Below, one piece after another: positions 35,911-44,844 of a DNA stretch of 64,000 nucleotides (position 1 is its first letter; each line of letters begins with the position of its first letter). The DNA lies in NCBI RefSeq assembly GCF_024594815.1, contig NZ_JANJOU010000007.1, forward strand, positions 248,001 to 312,000. Direction: 5' to 3'. Under the pieces are notes generated by a model that saw nothing but the letters and a program-made list of their open reading frames with translations, was not told where the DNA came from and did no database searches. The stretch is from Roseomonas populi (GTDB taxonomy: Bacteria; Pseudomonadota; Alphaproteobacteria; Acetobacterales; Acetobacteraceae). The position numbers and the translations under genes were made by a program.

Positions 35911-36974
35911 AGGGTGAACCGGGCCGTCGTTCCGCGGCCCGGGGCGCTTTCCAGGGTGAACTGCCCGCCCTGGAGCTCCACGAGGGCGCGGACCAGGGGG
36001 AGGCCGAGGCCTGTGCCCCGCTCCCCCGTGCCCTTGACCCGGCCGAAAGGCTCCAGCGCGATCGTCAGCTCCTCTGGCGTGAGGCCGGGGCCGGTATCGG
36101 CGACGCGCACGGTCACGAGGCCTTCCGTCCGCTCGGCCGCGATGGCGACCCGGCAGCCCGGCCCCGCATACTTCACCGCATTCCCGACCAAGTTGAGTAG
36201 GATCTGCAGGAGGGAACGGGAATCGGCCAAGGCTTGGAGGCCGGGCGGGACGCGGATCCGCACCTCGATGTCGCGGCTCGCCGCCTCGGCCCGGAGTAGC
36301 CGCGCGGCGCGCTCGGCGACGGGGGCGAGCTCCACGGGGCGCGGGTCCACCGCCGTGCGCCCCTCCTGCAGGACGGCGAAGCGCTGCACGTCCTCGATGA
36401 GGGCCAGCATGTGCTGCCCGCCCTCCGCGATGTCGTTCACGAACTCGGCGTAGAGCTTGTGGCCCAGCGGGCCATGGGGCTGCATCTGGAGCAGCTCCGC
36501 AAATCCAAGCACGGCGTTCAGCGGGGTCCGCAGCTCATGGGTCACTTCGGCCAGGGCGCGTTCACGCCGCCGCACGGCGTTCATCGCCTCCTGCTGGGCG
36601 CCCCGGGCAGCGACAAGGGCGGTGTCGAGGCTCGCCAAGGTCTCCTGCGCCGTCGTCATCAGGCGCCCCGCCATGTCCGGCAGCCCGACGGGCAGGTCAG
36701 GTAAGGATTCGTCGGCCTCGTAGGCCCGCAGCGCCACCTCGCTCAGCCGCACAGGGTCCAGCAGGGCCCGCATTCCAAGGAGGGAAAGGATGGTGCCGAG
36801 GAGGGTGGCCGCGAGCAGCACCCCGAGCAGGGTCCAGTCGGCCGGCCGGTCTCGCAACAGGAGGAACAGCGCGCTGACCAGCGGCAGGTGGATCGCCAGG
36901 AAAGCGACCACGAAGAACTTCCCGAGATAGCCGAAGGGAACACGGAGCCGGTGAAGCACGAAGTAGAGGGGCAT
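35898..36974 (-). CDS. membrane sensor histidine kinase
   Basis: Histidine kinase of 358 residues. Two N-terminal spans (about 16-38 and 46-65) with almost no periplasmic loop, a HAMP-like linker, then dimerisation/phosphoacceptor EVTHELRTPLNAVLGFAELL (His about 158). Catalytic domain: LLNLVGNAVKYA (N box), VADTGPGLTPEEL (G1) and GTGERGTGLGLPLVRA (G2). No response-regulator gene is adjacent. The start at 36974 gives the first membrane span directly; a longer reading frame upstream would run into the patatin gene, 34 bp away. Without a periplasmic sensor domain it may sense membrane state or act through a partner. Confidence 0.88.
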   Translation of the reverse strand: MPLYFVLHRLRVPFGYLGKFFVVAFLAIHLPLVSALFLLLRDRPADWTLLGVLLAATLLGTILSLLGMRALLDPVRLSEVALRAYEADESLPDLPVGLPDMAGRLMTTAQETLASLDTALVAARGAQQEAMNAVRRRERALAEVTHELRTPLNAVLGFAELLQMQPHGPLGHKLYAEFVNDIAEGGQHMLALIEDVQRFAVLQEGRTAVDPRPVELAPVAERAARLLRAEAASRDIEVRIRVPPGLQALADSRSLLQILLNLVGNAVKYAGPGCRVAIAAERTEGLVTVRVADTGPGLTPEELTIALEPFGRVKGTGERGTGLGLPLVRALVELQGGQFTLESAPGRGTTARFTLPAA

Positions 36975-37008
36975 GGCCCCGCTATTTACTTTAGGTTGTC
37001 CCGAGTGG

Positions 37009-38106
37009 TTACAGGAATCGCGCCCGCAGATCGACGCTGTCCCGCTGCCCCAGCTTGCCCCGGTGTTCCGCCAGCCAAGCCTCGGCGGCAGCGCGGCCAT
37101 CCTCGCGCAGCGTGCAAAGAAAATTCCAGTCGCCGTTGTATTTGCTAGTCATTCCCAGTCGCCGCATCTTCTCCTCGTCCTCGATGAGGTGAATGTAGAG
37201 GCGCTGATACCGAGGGGGCTGCAACACTCCCTGGTCCACAAGTCGCTGGACGAATTCGATCGCCCGCATCTCGTACATAAGAGAGGCGTTGAAGCTGATC
37301 TCGTTCACCCTGGTCTCGATTTCCTGGACCGTACGGGGGATGTCCGGGCGGGAAATAGGGTTGATCCCGATCAGCACGATGTCCTGCGGGCTGCCCTGGC
37401 GCTCGTAGAGCGGCCAGAGTGCGGGGTTGCCGAGGAAACCACCGTCCCAGTAGGCCTCGCCGTCGATTTCCACAGCGCGGAACAGGTTGGGCAGGCAGGC
37501 CGAGGCGAGCAGCGAGTCGCGGGTCACCTCATGGCGGGAGAAGATCCGCGGCTTGCCGGTGCGGACATTCGTGGCGGCGACGTGCAGGTGGGGCGCGTTC
37601 GGATGGTGGCACAGCACGTCTAGGTCCAGCACCTCCTCCAGCACCCGCCGGAGCGGGTTCATCTCGATGGGGAAGGGGTTGAGCTGGTAGGGGGAGAAGA
37701 AGCGCGTCAGCGTGTCGAAGGTCTGCCAGGCCAGGCCGTGGCTGAGGTCCGGGCCCCAGATGAACTGCTCCAGCGGCGTGTTGCGGAGAGGGCTGAAGGC
37801 ATAGCGTGAGCCGACAGCCTTCCAGAGACGGTCCAGCAGCGCTTTCGCCCCGTGGCGTCCGCCCTCCGCCATGCCCTGGGCGAAGGCAGCGCCGTTGAGG
37901 GCGCCAGCGGAGGCACCGGAGATGGCGGCGACCTGGATCGACTCCTCCTCCAGAAGCTGCAGCAGGACGCCCCAGGTAAAGGCCCCGTGCGAGCCACCGC
38001 CCTGGAGGGCGAGGCTGATCCTGTGGGGCTCCGCCGGCCGAGCCACGGCCGGCGCGGCGGGCGTCCCCTCGATCGGGGGAAGCCCTTCCTTCCCGGCGGC
38101 AGTCAC
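37009..38106 (-). CDS. patatin-like phospholipase with DUF3734-type C-terminus
   Basis: Serine acyl hydrolase of 365 residues with the Ser-Asp dyad of patatins: oxyanion loop LALQGGGSHGAFTWGVL, nucleophile elbow SGASAGALNG (G-x-S-x-G) and DGGFLGNPALWPL (catalytic Asp). The C-terminal region (about 245-345; SFNASLMYEMRAIEFVQRLV, LYIHLIEDEEKMRRLGMTSK) corresponds to the DUF3734 extension. GTG start at 38106 shares GTGA with the bdhA stop, so it is translated with 3-hydroxybutyrate dehydrogenase. A role in lipid or poly-3-hydroxybutyrate turnover is suggested by that pairing but unproven. Confidence 0.86.
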   Translation of the reverse strand: MTAAGKEGLPPIEGTPAAPAVARPAEPHRISLALQGGGSHGAFTWGVLLQLLEEESIQVAAISGASAGALNGAAFAQGMAEGGRHGAKALLDRLWKAVGSRYAFSPLRNTPLEQFIWGPDLSHGLAWQTFDTLTRFFSPYQLNPFPIEMNPLRRVLEEVLDLDVLCHHPNAPHLHVAATNVRTGKPRIFSRHEVTRDSLLASACLPNLFRAVEIDGEAYWDGGFLGNPALWPLYERQGSPQDIVLIGINPISRPDIPRTVQEIETRVNEISFNASLMYEMRAIEFVQRLVDQGVLQPPRYQRLYIHLIEDEEKMRRLGMTSKYNGDWNFLCTLREDGRAAAEAWLAEHRGKLGQRDSVDLRARFL

Positions 38107-38894
38107 GAAGCGGTCCAGGCCCCGTCGATGGAGAGGGCCGCGCCGTTCACCGCGCCGCTGTTCGGGCCACAGAGGTAGAGGGCCATTTGGGCCACCTCAT
38201 CCACCTCTACCCAGCGCTTGCTCGGCTGCTTCTCCAGCAGGAAGTCTGTCAGCGCCGCCTCCTCGGAGACGCCGTGCTTCTGTGCCAGCGGCCCGACCTG
38301 GGCCTCCGCCAGGGGAGTCCGGACGAAGCCCGGGCAGATGGCGTTGCAGGTGATCGGGGTGCGGGCGACCTCGATCGCCACCGTCTTCGTGAGCCCGACC
38401 ACCCCGTGCTTGGCCGCCACATAGGCTGCCTTGAAGGGCGAGGCGACGAGGCCGTGGGCGGAGGCGACGTTGACGATCCGCCCCCAATTCCGCGCCTTCA
38501 TGCCGGGCAGCAGCGCCTTGATGGCGTGGAAGTTGGAGGAGAGATTGATGGCGAGGATGGCGTCCCACTTCGCGTCCGGGAACTCCTCGACCGGGGAGAC
38601 GAACTGGATCCCGGCATTGTTCACCAGGATATCCACCCGCCCGAGGGCGGCCTCCGCCTCCGTGCACATCTGCCGCACGCCTTCGGCCTTGGAGAGGTCG
38701 GCGCCGGAGTAGGGCGTCTCGCCCCCGGCGATGGCGGCGACCTCGCCGCGGGCGGCGGAGATGGCATCCGGCGTGCCGAATCCGTTCAGCATCACTTTCG
38801 CCCCTTCCCGCGCGAAGGCGAGCGCGATGCCGAGGCCGATGCCACTGGTGGAGCCGGTGACGAGGGCCGTGCGGCCCTCCAGGGACTTGCTCAA
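38103..38894 (-). CDS. bdhA: 3-hydroxybutyrate dehydrogenase
   Basis: SDR enzyme of 263 residues oxidising D-3-hydroxybutyrate to acetoacetate. NAD-binding ALVTGSTSGIGLGIALAF, NNAG (VDILVNNAGIQFVSPVEEFP), catalytic Ser-Tyr-Lys in VNVASAHGLVASPFKAAYVA with AKHGVVGLTKTVA, and the family-specific ICPGFVRTPL and SIDGAWTA ending. The start is TTG at 38894 behind GGAGATCC; no ATG is available before the nucleotide-binding strand. It overlaps the downstream patatin gene by 4 bp. Confidence 0.93.
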   Translation of the reverse strand: MSKSLEGRTALVTGSTSGIGLGIALAFAREGAKVMLNGFGTPDAISAARGEVAAIAGGETPYSGADLSKAEGVRQMCTEAEAALGRVDILVNNAGIQFVSPVEEFPDAKWDAILAINLSSNFHAIKALLPGMKARNWGRIVNVASAHGLVASPFKAAYVAAKHGVVGLTKTVAIEVARTPITCNAICPGFVRTPLAEAQVGPLAQKHGVSEEAALTDFLLEKQPSKRWVEVDEVAQMALYLCGPNSGAVNGAALSIDGAWTAS

Positions 38895-38930
38895 GGCAGG
38901 ATCTCCAGGTTGTCGGGGCGCAGAGAACGC

Positions 38931-40292
38931 CTAGGGCAGGCGCTTCGCAATCCCCGCCACCCAGCGCAGGGCGGGGTTGGACAGGGCCGGCGCCCGGTGT
39001 TCCAGCGCCGCGCGGGCGATGCCGGCTGAAAGGGCAGGGTGGGGCAGGGGCGCACCGCCGAGCTCCGAGACAGGCCGCCCGAGGCCCATGGCGAGCATCC
39101 CCGCCATCTCCATGCCCCCCGGCGCGAGAAGCGACGCGCCCGCCAGACGCCCGCCCCCATCAACAAAGAGCGTCACCAGGCCCTCGCCGACATCCTCCGC
39201 CGCGCCGCGCGCCGTGTCGGCCAGCGGCCATCGCAGGCGCTGAGCCTCCCCGGCGGTGTTGCCGAGCTGGACCAGGGCAGGCTCGGTGCGAATCGCCCGA
39301 GTCGGCTCCGGAGCCGCGGCGGGGGTGGGCAGGCGAAAGAGCATGGAGCGCGCGAGCACCGCGACGTCGCCCGCGCCCGGCCGGCCGATCGCCCCGCCCG
39401 CGGCCCAGACCCGCCGGTTCCCGGCCACGCGAAGCCCGCCATCGACGGCCAGCGGGCCCTCAGCCCCGATTCCGGCGGCGATCAGGTCCAGCCCCGCCAG
39501 CCGCGGCACACGGCCCAGGGCGAGAAGGATGTGGGAGCCCTCGATCCGCGTGCCGTCCGCGAGCAGCAGGGCGAGTCCGTCGGCGGCGCGCTCCGCCCGC
39601 GCCGCCTCCACGCCTTCAACCAGGTTCACGCCGTCGCGCCGCAGGGCGCGAGCCACGCCCTCCACCATGTCGCGGTCGAAGCCGGGGGCCAGGGGCATGG
39701 GGGAGACGAGCGTCACCCGCGCGCCCAGTCGGGCGAGGGCCTGGGCCATCTCCAGCCCGAACGGCGCGCCGCCAAGGATGAGGAGGTGGTTGGGCCGGTC
39801 CTCAAGCTCGGGCAGCGTGTCCTCGGTGAGGTAGGGCAGCACCTCTAGCCCCTCCAGCGCGGCAACCACCGGCTGGGCGCCGGTCGCGATCACCGCGCGG
39901 CGGAAGGTCCATTCCCGCCCCGCCGCGCCCACCCGGTCCGGTCCGGCGAAGCGCGCCGCCCCGCGCACCATCTCGATTCCCATGGCCTCGAAGCGCGCCG
40001 GCGTCGAATCGGGTGCCGCGTCCGCGTCGGCCGCGGCGAGGTGGGTGCGGAGCGCCAGCCAGTCTACCGCAACCGGCCCCTCGCCGAGTCCGAAGCGCTG
40101 GGAATCCCGCATCAGCGCCGCGCGGGCGGCGAGGCCGCGCAGCGAGGCGGCGGTGATGGCGGGGTCCGGCGCCTCGCCACCCATGGCGCCGCGCTCGAAA
40201 AGGGTGACGCGCAAGCCGAGGGCGCGGGCGAGGGCGGCGATGCCCCGGCCTGCCTCGCCCGCGCCGATCACGGCGATGTCGGTTTCCGGCAT
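38931..40292 (-). CDS. FAD-dependent oxidoreductase of disulfide-reductase family lacking the redox cysteines
   Basis: Flavoprotein of 453 residues with the overall pyridine-nucleotide-disulfide oxidoreductase plan: FAD-binding IAVIGAGEAGRGIAALARAL, second Rossmann loop LLILGGAPFGLEMAQALARL for NAD(P)H, ATG-like VIATGAQPV, RVWAAGGAIGRPGAGD, and a dimerisation-type C-terminus LPHPALSAGIARAALEH. Where dihydrolipoamide and mercuric reductases have GGTCxxxGCxPSK this protein has GGEAPDPAITAAS, so the CxxxxC pair is absent; the C-terminal HPTxSE is also changed (Glu to Ala). It may use flavin alone. SD GGAGGGACC precedes the ATG. It is 36 bp upstream of bdhA. Confidence 0.82.
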   Translation of the reverse strand: MPETDIAVIGAGEAGRGIAALARALGLRVTLFERGAMGGEAPDPAITAASLRGLAARAALMRDSQRFGLGEGPVAVDWLALRTHLAAADADAAPDSTPARFEAMGIEMVRGAARFAGPDRVGAAGREWTFRRAVIATGAQPVVAALEGLEVLPYLTEDTLPELEDRPNHLLILGGAPFGLEMAQALARLGARVTLVSPMPLAPGFDRDMVEGVARALRRDGVNLVEGVEAARAERAADGLALLLADGTRIEGSHILLALGRVPRLAGLDLIAAGIGAEGPLAVDGGLRVAGNRRVWAAGGAIGRPGAGDVAVLARSMLFRLPTPAAAPEPTRAIRTEPALVQLGNTAGEAQRLRWPLADTARGAAEDVGEGLVTLFVDGGGRLAGASLLAPGGMEMAGMLAMGLGRPVSELGGAPLPHPALSAGIARAALEHRAPALSNPALRWVAGIAKRLP

Positions 40293-40398
40293 GGTCCCTC
40301 CAGCGATGCGGCGCCCTCCGGCGATCGGGCTGGGCAGCGCCACGCATAACGCGATGCGGCGGGAAGGGTAGGGGCGTTCCGCGAAGGAAAGGCTTTGG

Positions 40399-40428
40399 TT
40401 GACGCGGGCGCGGGCGGCTTCCTATACA
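40399..40428 (+). promoter_or_regulatory. sigma-70-type promoter of rpmH
   Basis: -35 TTGACG at 40399-40404 and -10 TATACA at 40423-40428 with an 18-bp spacer, both close to consensus. The predicted start, about 40435, leaves a leader of some 150 nt before rpmH, GC-rich and probably folded. Confidence 0.68.
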
Positions 40429-40588
40429 GCGCCACCCGCGCCGGGCGTCCCGCCGCGGCTGCCCGCGTCTGCCTCCTCCGCCACTCGGAGAGGCGGAAGG
40501 GGCGGCCGGGACCGCACTGGCCACCAGACCACCTCTTGCCGCCGCCCCAACGACCTGGGTGGCGGGCACTCAGACGGAGCGCCTTGCC

Positions 40589-40723
40589 GTGAAGCGTACC
40601 TACCAGCCCTCGAAGCTCGTCCGGAAGCGCCGGCACGGGTTCCGCACCCGTATGGAGACGGTGGGCGGCCGCAAGGTGCTCGCCAACCGCCGCGCCAAGG
40701 GCCGCAAGAAGCTCTCCGCCTGA
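40589..40723 (+). CDS. rpmH: 50S ribosomal protein L34
   Basis: 44-residue ribosomal protein L34, too short for usual size cut-offs. [20 protein letters not shown] is the family signature, ending [12 protein letters not shown] start, with GGAG about 9 nt before it. It lies in front of rnpA, the classical neighbour, and has its own promoter. Confidence 0.96.
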   Translation: MKRTYQPSKLVRKRRHGFRTRMETVGGRKVLANRRAKGRKKLSA

Positions 40724-40773
40724 GCAGCCCCTCCGGGGCGGCCTGATCCCATGCCCCGGAGACCGTTTCCCGC

Positions 40774-41109
40774 ATGAAGCTGCCCCGGATGAAGAAGCGG
40801 CGCGACTTCCTGCGCGCCGCCCAGCGCGGCAAGCGCGCTGCCCGGCCGGGGCTGGTGATCCAGGCCCTGCCGGACACGGGCGGCCCCATGCGCCTCGGCT
40901 TTACCGTCACGAAGAAGGTGGGCAACGCCGTGGTGCGGAATCGCACCAAGCGCCGCCTGCGCGAGGCCGCGCGCCTCGTGCTCGGCGCCGCCCCGCCCGA
41001 GGGCTGGGACATCGTGCTGATCGGCCGCGACGAGACCCGCGGGCGTCCCTTCACGCAGCTCCAGGGTGACCTGCGCGGCGCGCTTCGACAGGCGGGCGTG
41101 CCGGCATGA
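40774..41109 (+). CDS. rnpA: ribonuclease P protein component
   Basis: Protein subunit of RNase P, 111 residues, helping the catalytic RNA mature tRNA 5' ends. RNP motif [14 protein letters not shown], central [15 protein letters not shown], and [14 protein letters not shown] at the N-terminus. 50 bp after rpmH and overlapping yidD by 4 bp (ATGA). Confidence 0.95.
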   Translation: MKLPRMKKRRDFLRAAQRGKRAARPGLVIQALPDTGGPMRLGFTVTKKVGNAVVRNRTKRRLREAARLVLGAAPPEGWDIVLIGRDETRGRPFTQLQGDLRGALRQAGVPA

Positions 41110-41363
41110 GCAGCTCCATCACGAGAAGCCCGGGCCTCGCCGCCGAGGCCCTGAAAATTGGCGTGCGCACCTACCAGTTCACGCTGCGCCCCTTCATCGG
41201 GGCGCATTGCCGTTTCCACCCGCATTGCAGTGCCTACGCGATCGAGGCCCTGACGGAGCACGGCGCGCTGCGCGGCACCGCCATGACCGCCCGCCGCATC
41301 CTTCGCTGCAATCCCTGGCATCCCGGGGGCTATGACCCGGTGCCCGCCGCCAAGACGAGCTGA
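41106..41363 (+). CDS. yidD: membrane protein insertion efficiency factor YidD
   Basis: Small (85 aa) membrane-associated protein of the rpmH-rnpA-yidD-yidC block. Family Cys/His pattern [20 protein letters not shown] and [18 protein letters not shown]. The two ends are as in YidD from other alphaproteobacteria. ATG overlaps the rnpA stop. Eleven bases separate it from yidC. Confidence 0.95.
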   Translation: MSSSITRSPGLAAEALKIGVRTYQFTLRPFIGAHCRFHPHCSAYAIEALTEHGALRGTAMTARRILRCNPWHPGGYDPVPAAKTS

Positions 41364-41374
41364 ACGCCGGACCG

Positions 41375-43132
41375 ATGGACAACAAGCGACTCCTTGCCGC
41401 GATCGCGATCTCGATCGGCATCCTGCTGCTCTTCGACGTGTGGAACCGCCCCGCGCGCGAGGCGCAGCGGCAGGCCGCGCAGAACGTGCAGCAGAGCCAG
41501 ACGACGGGCCAGCCGCTGCCCCAGGCCAACACCGCGCTGAACCCCGCGGGCGTGGCCAGCACCGGCCCGAACGACGGCGCACCCACCACGCCGGCCCCGC
41601 GCCTGCGGATCGAGAGCCCGCGCGTGCAGGGCAGCGTGAACCTGCGCGGCGCCCGCATCGACGATATGGTGCTGCGCGACTACCGCGAGACCATCCTGCC
41701 GGGCAGCCCGAATGTCCGCATCCTCGCCCCGCGCGAGGACAATGCTTCCTACTTCGCCCAGTGGGGCTGGACGGCCGCCGATGGCCGCACCGCCGTGCCC
41801 GGCCCGAACACGGACTGGACGGCCGAGGGCACGCTGACGCCCTCCTCCCCCGTCACGCTGCGCTGGGATAACGGGCAGGGCCAGCGCTTCGAGATCGCGC
41901 TCTCCCTTGACGCCAACTTCATGGTGACGGCGGAGCAGCGCGTGGTGAACACGGGCACGGAGCCGGTGCAGCTCCTCCCCTGGGCCCGGGTGCGGCGCGA
42001 GCACACGCCGCAGGTGGCCGGCTACTACATCCTGCACGAGGGCTTCGTCGGCGTGATCGACGGCCGCCTGCGCGAGTGGAAGTACGCCGACGCCAAGACC
42101 GAGGCGCAGCGCCGCAACGGCGCCCCCGCCTTCGAGGCCGATGGCCCCGGCGGCTGGGCCGGCTTCACCGACAAGTACTGGCTGGCCGCCGTGCTGCCCG
42201 CCGACCAGTCCGCCCCGAGCCACGCCGCCTTCCGCGCGACGCAGGAGGGCGGGCAGGACCGCTGGCAGGTGGACGTGGCCCCCACGGGCGCCATCACCGC
42301 CGCGCCCGGTGCCACCGCCGCCTATGCCACCCGCATGTTCGCGGGGGCGAAAGAGGTGAAGCTGCTGGACGCCTACACGAACGACCTGCACATCAAGGAC
42401 TTCTACTCGGCCGTGGATTTCGGCTGGTTCTGGTTCCTGACGAAGCCGTTCTTCTATGCGCTCGACTGGCTCTTCGGCGTGGTCGGCAACTTCGGCATCG
42501 CCATCCTGATCTTCACGGTGGCGCTGAAGGCCCTGTTCTTTCCGCTGGCCAGCAAGTCCTACCAGTCCATGGCCCGGATGAAGGCCCTGGGCCCGAAGAT
42601 GCAGGAGATGAAGGAGCGCAACAAGGAAGACCCTGCGAAGATGCAGCAGGAGATGATGGCGCTCTACAAGGCGGAGAAGATCAATCCCGCCGCGGGCTGC
42701 CTGCCGATCCTGCTCCAGATTCCCGTCTTCTTCGCGCTCTACAAGGTGCTGTTCGTCACCATCGAGATGCGGCACGCGCCCTTCTTCGGCTGGATCCGCG
42801 ACCTCTCGGCACCCGATCCGACGAACCTGTTCAACCTCTTCGGCCTGATCCCCTTCGATCCCCCGGCCTTCCTGCATATGCCGGCCTGGGCGATCATCAT
42901 GGGCATCACGATGTACATCCAGTTCAAGCTGAACCCGACGCCGCCGGACCCGATCCAGGCGAAGCTGTTCAGCTTCATGCCGATCATCTTCACCTTCATG
43001 CTGGCCAGCTTCCCGGCCGGGCTGGTGATCTACTGGTCCTGGAACAACCTGCTCTCCGTGGCCCAGCAGTACTACATCAGCCGGCATGACCGGGAGACGC
43101 AGCGGCTGGAGAAGGCGGCGGCACGATCGTGA
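41375..43132 (+). CDS. yidC: membrane protein insertase YidC
   Basis: Inner-membrane insertase of 585 residues. N-terminal span (LLAAIAISIGILLLFDVWNR), a large periplasmic beta domain (about 70-340), then five C-terminal spans with the conserved FGWFWFLTKPFFYALDWL and PVFFALYKVLF helices and cytoplasmic ending QQYYISRHDRETQRLEKAAA. The length equals the long (E. coli-type) form. GTG start of engB overlaps the stop. Confidence 0.96.
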   Translation: MDNKRLLAAIAISIGILLLFDVWNRPAREAQRQAAQNVQQSQTTGQPLPQANTALNPAGVASTGPNDGAPTTPAPRLRIESPRVQGSVNLRGARIDDMVLRDYRETILPGSPNVRILAPREDNASYFAQWGWTAADGRTAVPGPNTDWTAEGTLTPSSPVTLRWDNGQGQRFEIALSLDANFMVTAEQRVVNTGTEPVQLLPWARVRREHTPQVAGYYILHEGFVGVIDGRLREWKYADAKTEAQRRNGAPAFEADGPGGWAGFTDKYWLAAVLPADQSAPSHAAFRATQEGGQDRWQVDVAPTGAITAAPGATAAYATRMFAGAKEVKLLDAYTNDLHIKDFYSAVDFGWFWFLTKPFFYALDWLFGVVGNFGIAILIFTVALKALFFPLASKSYQSMARMKALGPKMQEMKERNKEDPAKMQQEMMALYKAEKINPAAGCLPILLQIPVFFALYKVLFVTIEMRHAPFFGWIRDLSAPDPTNLFNLFGLIPFDPPAFLHMPAWAIIMGITMYIQFKLNPTPPDPIQAKLFSFMPIIFTFMLASFPAGLVIYWSWNNLLSVAQQYYISRHDRETQRLEKAAARS

Positions 43133-43800
43133 GCGATAGCGCGGACGCGGCGGCGGAGGAGGCCGCCCGGATCGAGGCGGGGCGCCTTCTCTTCGCGCGC
43201 CCCGTCAACTTCTTCTTCGCGGCCCAGAAGCTTGAGGGACTGCCCCCGGCCCAGGCGCCGGAGGTGGCCTTCTGCGGCCGCTCCAACGTGGGGAAGTCCT
43301 CCCTCATCAACGCGATCGCCGGGCATCACGGCCTGGCTCGCGTCTCCCACACGCCCGGGCGCACGCGGCAGCTGAACTTCTTCGCGGCCGGGGAGGGGAC
43401 GGAAACGCCCCTGACCATCGTGGACATGCCGGGCTACGGCTTCGCCCAGGCCAGCAAGGCCGTGAAGGCGGACTGGCAGGGGTTGATGTTCGACTACCTG
43501 CGCGGCCGCCCCACGCTGCGCCGGGTGATCTTGCTGATGGACGCCCGGATCGAGACGAAGGACGGCGACCGGGCCGCCATGGACCTGCTGGGGGAGGCCG
43601 CCGTGCCCTTCCAGATCGTGCTGACCAAATCCGACGACACCAAGCCCCTCTCCCGGCTGGAGAAGCGGCAGGCGGAGATGGCGGAGATCGTGCGGAAGCG
43701 CGTGGCGGCGCACCCGGTCGTCCTCACCACCTCCTCGAACAAGGGAACGGGCATTCCGGAGCTGCGCGCGGCCCTGGCGGAGATCGCCGCCGGCGGCTGA
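43129..43800 (+). CDS. engB: ribosome biogenesis GTPase YihA/EngB
   Basis: GTPase of 223 residues for 50S assembly. G1 FCGRSNVGKSSLINAI, G2/switch RVSHTPGRTRQLNFF, G3 IVDMPGYGFAQASK, G4 VLTKSDD and G5 TSSNKGTGI. Start GTG shares GTGA with yidC. The family usually follows yidC in alphaproteobacteria, as here. Confidence 0.95.
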   Translation: MSDSADAAAEEAARIEAGRLLFARPVNFFFAAQKLEGLPPAQAPEVAFCGRSNVGKSSLINAIAGHHGLARVSHTPGRTRQLNFFAAGEGTETPLTIVDMPGYGFAQASKAVKADWQGLMFDYLRGRPTLRRVILLMDARIETKDGDRAAMDLLGEAAVPFQIVLTKSDDTKPLSRLEKRQAEMAEIVRKRVAAHPVVLTTSSNKGTGIPELRAALAEIAAGG

Positions 43801-43955
43801 ACCGGGCCGTGCGGCGGGCGGCCCGCGCTGGCCCGTTCTTCGCAGGCCCGGGTTGACCGCCCCGGTCCGCCGCCCTTACCACCCCGGCCCATGCGCGCGG
43901 CCCCGGGGCCACCCCGGCCGGGCGCGACCTGACGCGCCGCCTACAGGGACCGCCC

Positions 43956-44837
43956 ATGACCGACCCGCACGACCAGATGGCGATCCTCGCCGGCGCTCTG
44001 CCCTACCTGAAGCGCTACGACGATCAGATCATCGTCGTGAAGTACGGCGGCCACGCAATGGGCGAGGAGGACACAGCGCTGCGCTTCGGCCGCGACATCG
44101 CGTTGCTGGAGCAGGTGGGCGTGAACCCCGTGGTGGTCCATGGCGGCGGGCCGCAGATCAACGCCATGCTGAAGCGCCTGAACGTGCAGTCCACCTTCGT
44201 GAACGGGCTGCGCGTGACGGACGAGCAGATGGTGGACGTGGTGGAGATGGTCCTCGCCGGGACCGTCAATAAACAGGTGGCCGAGGCAATCACCCGGGCG
44301 GGCGTGATCGCGGTCGGCATCTCCGGCAAGGACGGCAACCTGATCCGCGCCCGCAAGGCCGAGCGCACGGTGATCGACCCCGAGACGAAGCAGCCGCGGC
44401 CCCTGGACCTGGGCTATGTCGGGGAGCCGGCGGAGGTCGATACCAAGGTTCTGCGCCTGATGATCGGGGCAGACATCGTGCCCGTAGTGGCCCCCGTCGG
44501 CGTGGGCCCGGATGGCCAGACCTATAACATCAACGCGGATACCGTGGCCGGCGCGATCGCCGGCGCGCTGGGCGCCGTGCGGTTGCTGATGCTGACCGAC
44601 GTGGCCGGCGTGCGCGGCCCGGACGGCAAGCACATCCCGGAGATGAGCGTGGCCGATGTGCGGGCGGGGATCGCCGAGGGCTGGATCTCGGCCGGCATGA
44701 TCCCGAAGGTGGAGACCTGCATCTACGCCATAGAGAAGGGCGTGCAGGGCGCTGTGATCCTGGACGGCCGGGTGCCGCACGCGGTCCTGGCCGAGTTGTT
44801 TACCGAGGGCGGCGCGGGCACCCTTATCAAGGCCTGA
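43956..44837 (+). CDS. argB: acetylglutamate kinase
   Basis: Second enzyme of arginine biosynthesis, 293 residues, phosphorylating N-acetylglutamate. [11 protein letters not shown] (phosphate/Lys loop), [53 protein letters not shown] (43853-43858) and TACCAC (43877-43882), 18 bp apart, could be a promoter, so it may be expressed independently of engB. ATG start is behind ACAGGGA. Confidence 0.94.
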   Translation: MTDPHDQMAILAGALPYLKRYDDQIIVVKYGGHAMGEEDTALRFGRDIALLEQVGVNPVVVHGGGPQINAMLKRLNVQSTFVNGLRVTDEQMVDVVEMVLAGTVNKQVAEAITRAGVIAVGISGKDGNLIRARKAERTVIDPETKQPRPLDLGYVGEPAEVDTKVLRLMIGADIVPVVAPVGVGPDGQTYNINADTVAGAIAGALGAVRLLMLTDVAGVRGPDGKHIPEMSVADVRAGIAEGWISAGMIPKVETCIYAIEKGVQGAVILDGRVPHAVLAELFTEGGAGTLIKA

Positions 44838-44844
44838 ACTGGCA

